Made by a program: the position numbers and the translations under genes
Shown here: one piece after another, positions 39,471 through 41,707 of the stretch
How positions within the stretch are numbered: the stretch's first letter is position 1
How the letters are laid out: each line of letters begins with the position of its first letter
From: Russula earlei
Taxonomy: Eukaryota; Basidiomycota; Agaricomycetes; Russulales; Russulaceae
Length of the DNA: 41,707 nucleotides
NCBI GenBank assembly: GCA_025769875.1
Contig: JAGFNK010000452.1
Location: 1 to 41,707, forward strand
Reading direction: 5' to 3'
The notes under the pieces: model-generated
Told to the model about the DNA's origin: nothing
What the model saw: only the letters and a program-made list of their open reading frames with translations
Databases searched by the model: none

Positions 39471-41046
39471 TCCTTCTCTTAAAGTGCCATGAGAATATGC
39501 CCTAGAAGAAGATGAAGAAGAAGATGCTATCACCAGACATGTCTTAAGCCTAAATCATTATCAAACTTGGGCCTCCACTGCATTCCCTGTCACCACCTTA
39601 ACCAACCTACACAACGTACCAGGAATTGAACCACCCCACAAAGACTTTCCTCACCTGGTTGTCAAATAATTCCTTGAAGTCTTACCGTTTGGACAACTCT
39701 TAAGCCATGATGAACACACATTATATCTTGAAACCCTTAGTCGACTCCTGCTGCCAGCATGACAACAACTATTGTAATGGCAACTGGCTCAAGCAAAAAA
39801 CATCCAAGGACAACCAGTTGATTACCAATCCCTATGCTCCAGTGAATTGAACCTTTGGACCAGGATCATCCAACCACACCACCATCTCATCGTCAATTCA
39901 CTAAGGACAGGGTATCGCCTATTTTACCTAGCTTGGACATATATCAGTTACTATCACCTCACTGTCCAGTTCTACCACCTATGCCTCAACAGGATACAAA
40001 GGGAAAACCAATCTTACGTCCAACTTGCTATTGTACCAGGAGTACACAACACCTTTGATTGGGAAACTAACTCTTGGTTATATGACACAGATTACAACCA
40101 ACCTTGGGCAATTACCAGCCCAGATGCCTCATATACTGGTCCTCCTGCATATTATTCGGTCCCAGCAATCTTAGAAGTCTCAAGCCTTGCCCCTCGACTC
40201 CTCACACTGATTCAAACCACCATCCCAACCAGCCAGGAATGTTGGTCTGCCAGTACAGAAGACGCTGAGTCAAATCCATGGACAACAAGGTGTAACTGCA
40301 AAATGGAGTATTGCACGTGCAACTATTGACCAGACACACCTCCTACTCCTGACGGAATTACCTTGTGGACACCAGGCGATTACCACCTCCCATCTCAGTA
40401 ATTCTGGCTCCTTGACACAGAAGATGTGTATTGTCTCAATGAGCTCCCTCTAGAGAAACAGTTCCCAATGCAAGAGGTTTCCTTGTTGAAAGACCATTGC
40501 CTCCTACTCCCCCTGACGCCTACATACCCTTGTTTACCAGTCGCATTCCTACACCTGTTATACCTCCCCAACCCTTTGCATCACCTTTTGTCAAATTGCC
40601 TGATAGTATTGACATTAGAAATACTGAACTACACTCCTATCTACCAGAGCAGTCTTTCTTAGCCCTAAATCTACCTACGTGCTCAAAGAGGGAACTACTT
40701 GAATTCAAAAACTATTGTACATAGGCTTGGCAGTTAAGAACAACACACTTTGTGGTGATCAACATCCCACCAGAGAGATAAATGACTTCACTATCTTGCT
40801 GGCAGAATTCAAAGGATACTTGTGGAAGACCCAAGTAGTCTTAACCCAAAGTAGCATCACTGAAGAATACTCCCAAATCCACTTAAGAAAAACACCAAGG
40901 AAGACCCAACTCCATTTGACTGAAACCAGCCTACACCATTGCATATCCTTGGAACAACGGTCATTGGAACTATAACTGTGTCCTAAAACTTATGAGCACT
41001 AGAAGGGACATCACTGATGATGAAGAAAATCTAATTCCACTTTTAT

Positions 41047-41707
41047 TTGAAAGCCTCAGCTATGACACCCCAAGACCACTGTTACCAAGGAAAATTTGTG
41101 GGAACATCTATCAATCACGGAAATCTTTCAGAAACTTGGTTCTACAAAGATGACAACAACAAAGTTACCACCGCTCAACTTAAAGCGGCAGTCCCAGGAG
41201 CAGAAAATGTTCAAGACTTCAATCCCTATAACTTACAGGTCTCTTCCTAGACAACCAGTCAAGTGGAGCCATTCTAGAAAACTTGGGTTTACTACAACAA
41301 CCGAGAGGTTGATTTTTACTGCCAAACAACTCAAGAAGTTACTGCCATCCTAGGAGCTGGCACAAGCACTCAAAGCGCTACTCCAGGACCCTCCACCCAA
41401 CGTAATACTCAACAACTACCCCTCATATAGTTAGCAACTTACCACAAACAATCCCTTGAGCACTCACTCCAACTAGAATCCAATTACAAGGCTCAGCCCA
41501 CTAATGTTACAACCACAAACAACTCAGAACCCCACCATGTCAAGTAATCCACCTTGTTGGAACTGCACCAGAACCCTTTGATGGAAAGGCTGATAATGCA
41601 GAAGCCTAGCCAATTATTACTATCAATGGCAACTCCTTACAGACAAAGCAAGAAGAGTTGCTGCTGCACTAACCCACTTCAAAGTAGGAACACCCACCAG
41701 AGCATGG
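41047..41707 (+). pseudogene. Ty3/gypsy-type Gag fragment
   Basis: At 41568-41606 the frame gives PEPFDGKADNAEA then TAG; a shifted frame continues LANYYYQWQLLTDKARRVAA, then ALTHFKVGTPTRAW to the window end. This is the conserved start of the capsid domain of fungal gypsy Gag (PFDG---AE-FL---Y------D-KRV-AAL-----G-A-W). Upstream, 41047-41250 encodes a preceding segment (MTPQDHCYQGKFVGTSINHG and on) also ended by a stop. The nonsense codon and frameshift show that the copy is dead or needs rescue in trans. Confidence 0.7.

Larger units (their letters stand above)
38640..41707 (+). mobile_element. degenerate Ty3/gypsy-like internal region, cut by the window end
   Basis: Continuous AT-rich plus-strand sequence with overlapping frames broken by stops and frameshifts, ending in a recognisable Gag segment (see 41047-41707). 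The remaining element, including protease, reverse transcriptase and integrase, would lie beyond the window. Frames at 39847-40329 and 40497-40724 are Pro/Thr-rich and probably belong to the same polyprotein. Confidence 0.6.

Overview
The window is nuclear DNA of a filamentous basidiomycete. Spliced genes carry short GT-AG introns (mostly 45-78 nt), and the recognisable families point to an agaricomycete: a decayed F-box/LRR gene, a Crinkler-kinase relic, a PX plus AGC-type kinase-like gene and a basidiomycete pogo-type transposon. Russulales is a guess from the style of the F-box and Crinkler-kinase families. Family assignments come from reading the translations, not from a database search.

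Layout. 1-5 kb holds no intact gene, only an F-box/LRR pseudogene (about 2800-4215). At 5.8-6.6 kb lies an unusual inverted pair of copia-type LTRs with a perfect 5-bp target duplication. 6.9-7.6 kb (minus) is a small single-pass membrane protein gene reconstructed across two introns. 8-14 kb is mostly non-coding, with a long imperfect hairpin, a local duplication, diverged dispersed repeats and one small hypothetical gene (12480-12939). 14441-15819 is an apparently intact farnesyl pyrophosphate synthase gene with four introns, the one clear housekeeping gene here. 16-23 kb is a gene graveyard: a 29-bp inverted-repeat element, a minus-strand Crinkler-kinase pseudogene and an aspartate aminotransferase fragment. 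23441-26318 encodes a PX-like plus AGC-type kinase-like protein whose catalytic residues are replaced, a predicted pseudokinase.

From 26.5 kb to the end the sequence becomes AT-rich and transposon-dominated. Two diverged copies (A, 26713-29190; B, 36052-38620) of one repeat family lie about 9.4 kb apart. Copy A has been hit by two different LTR elements, each now a solo LTR with a perfect 5-bp target duplication; copy B shows the uninterrupted sequence at both sites. Between the copies lie an orphan epoxide hydrolase N-terminal domain, a putative small secreted protein gene, and a 2925-bp pogo-like DNA transposon (33125-36049) with 55-bp terminal inverted repeats, a TA target duplication and a broken transposase. 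The last 3 kb are a degenerate Ty3/gypsy-like region with a frameshifted Gag that runs off the end.

No operon-like or biosynthetic cluster logic is visible. The genes that look intact (membrane protein, 115-residue protein, FPP synthase, PX-pseudokinase, secreted protein) appear to be independent units separated by repeats. No tRNA, rRNA or CRISPR array was recognised.
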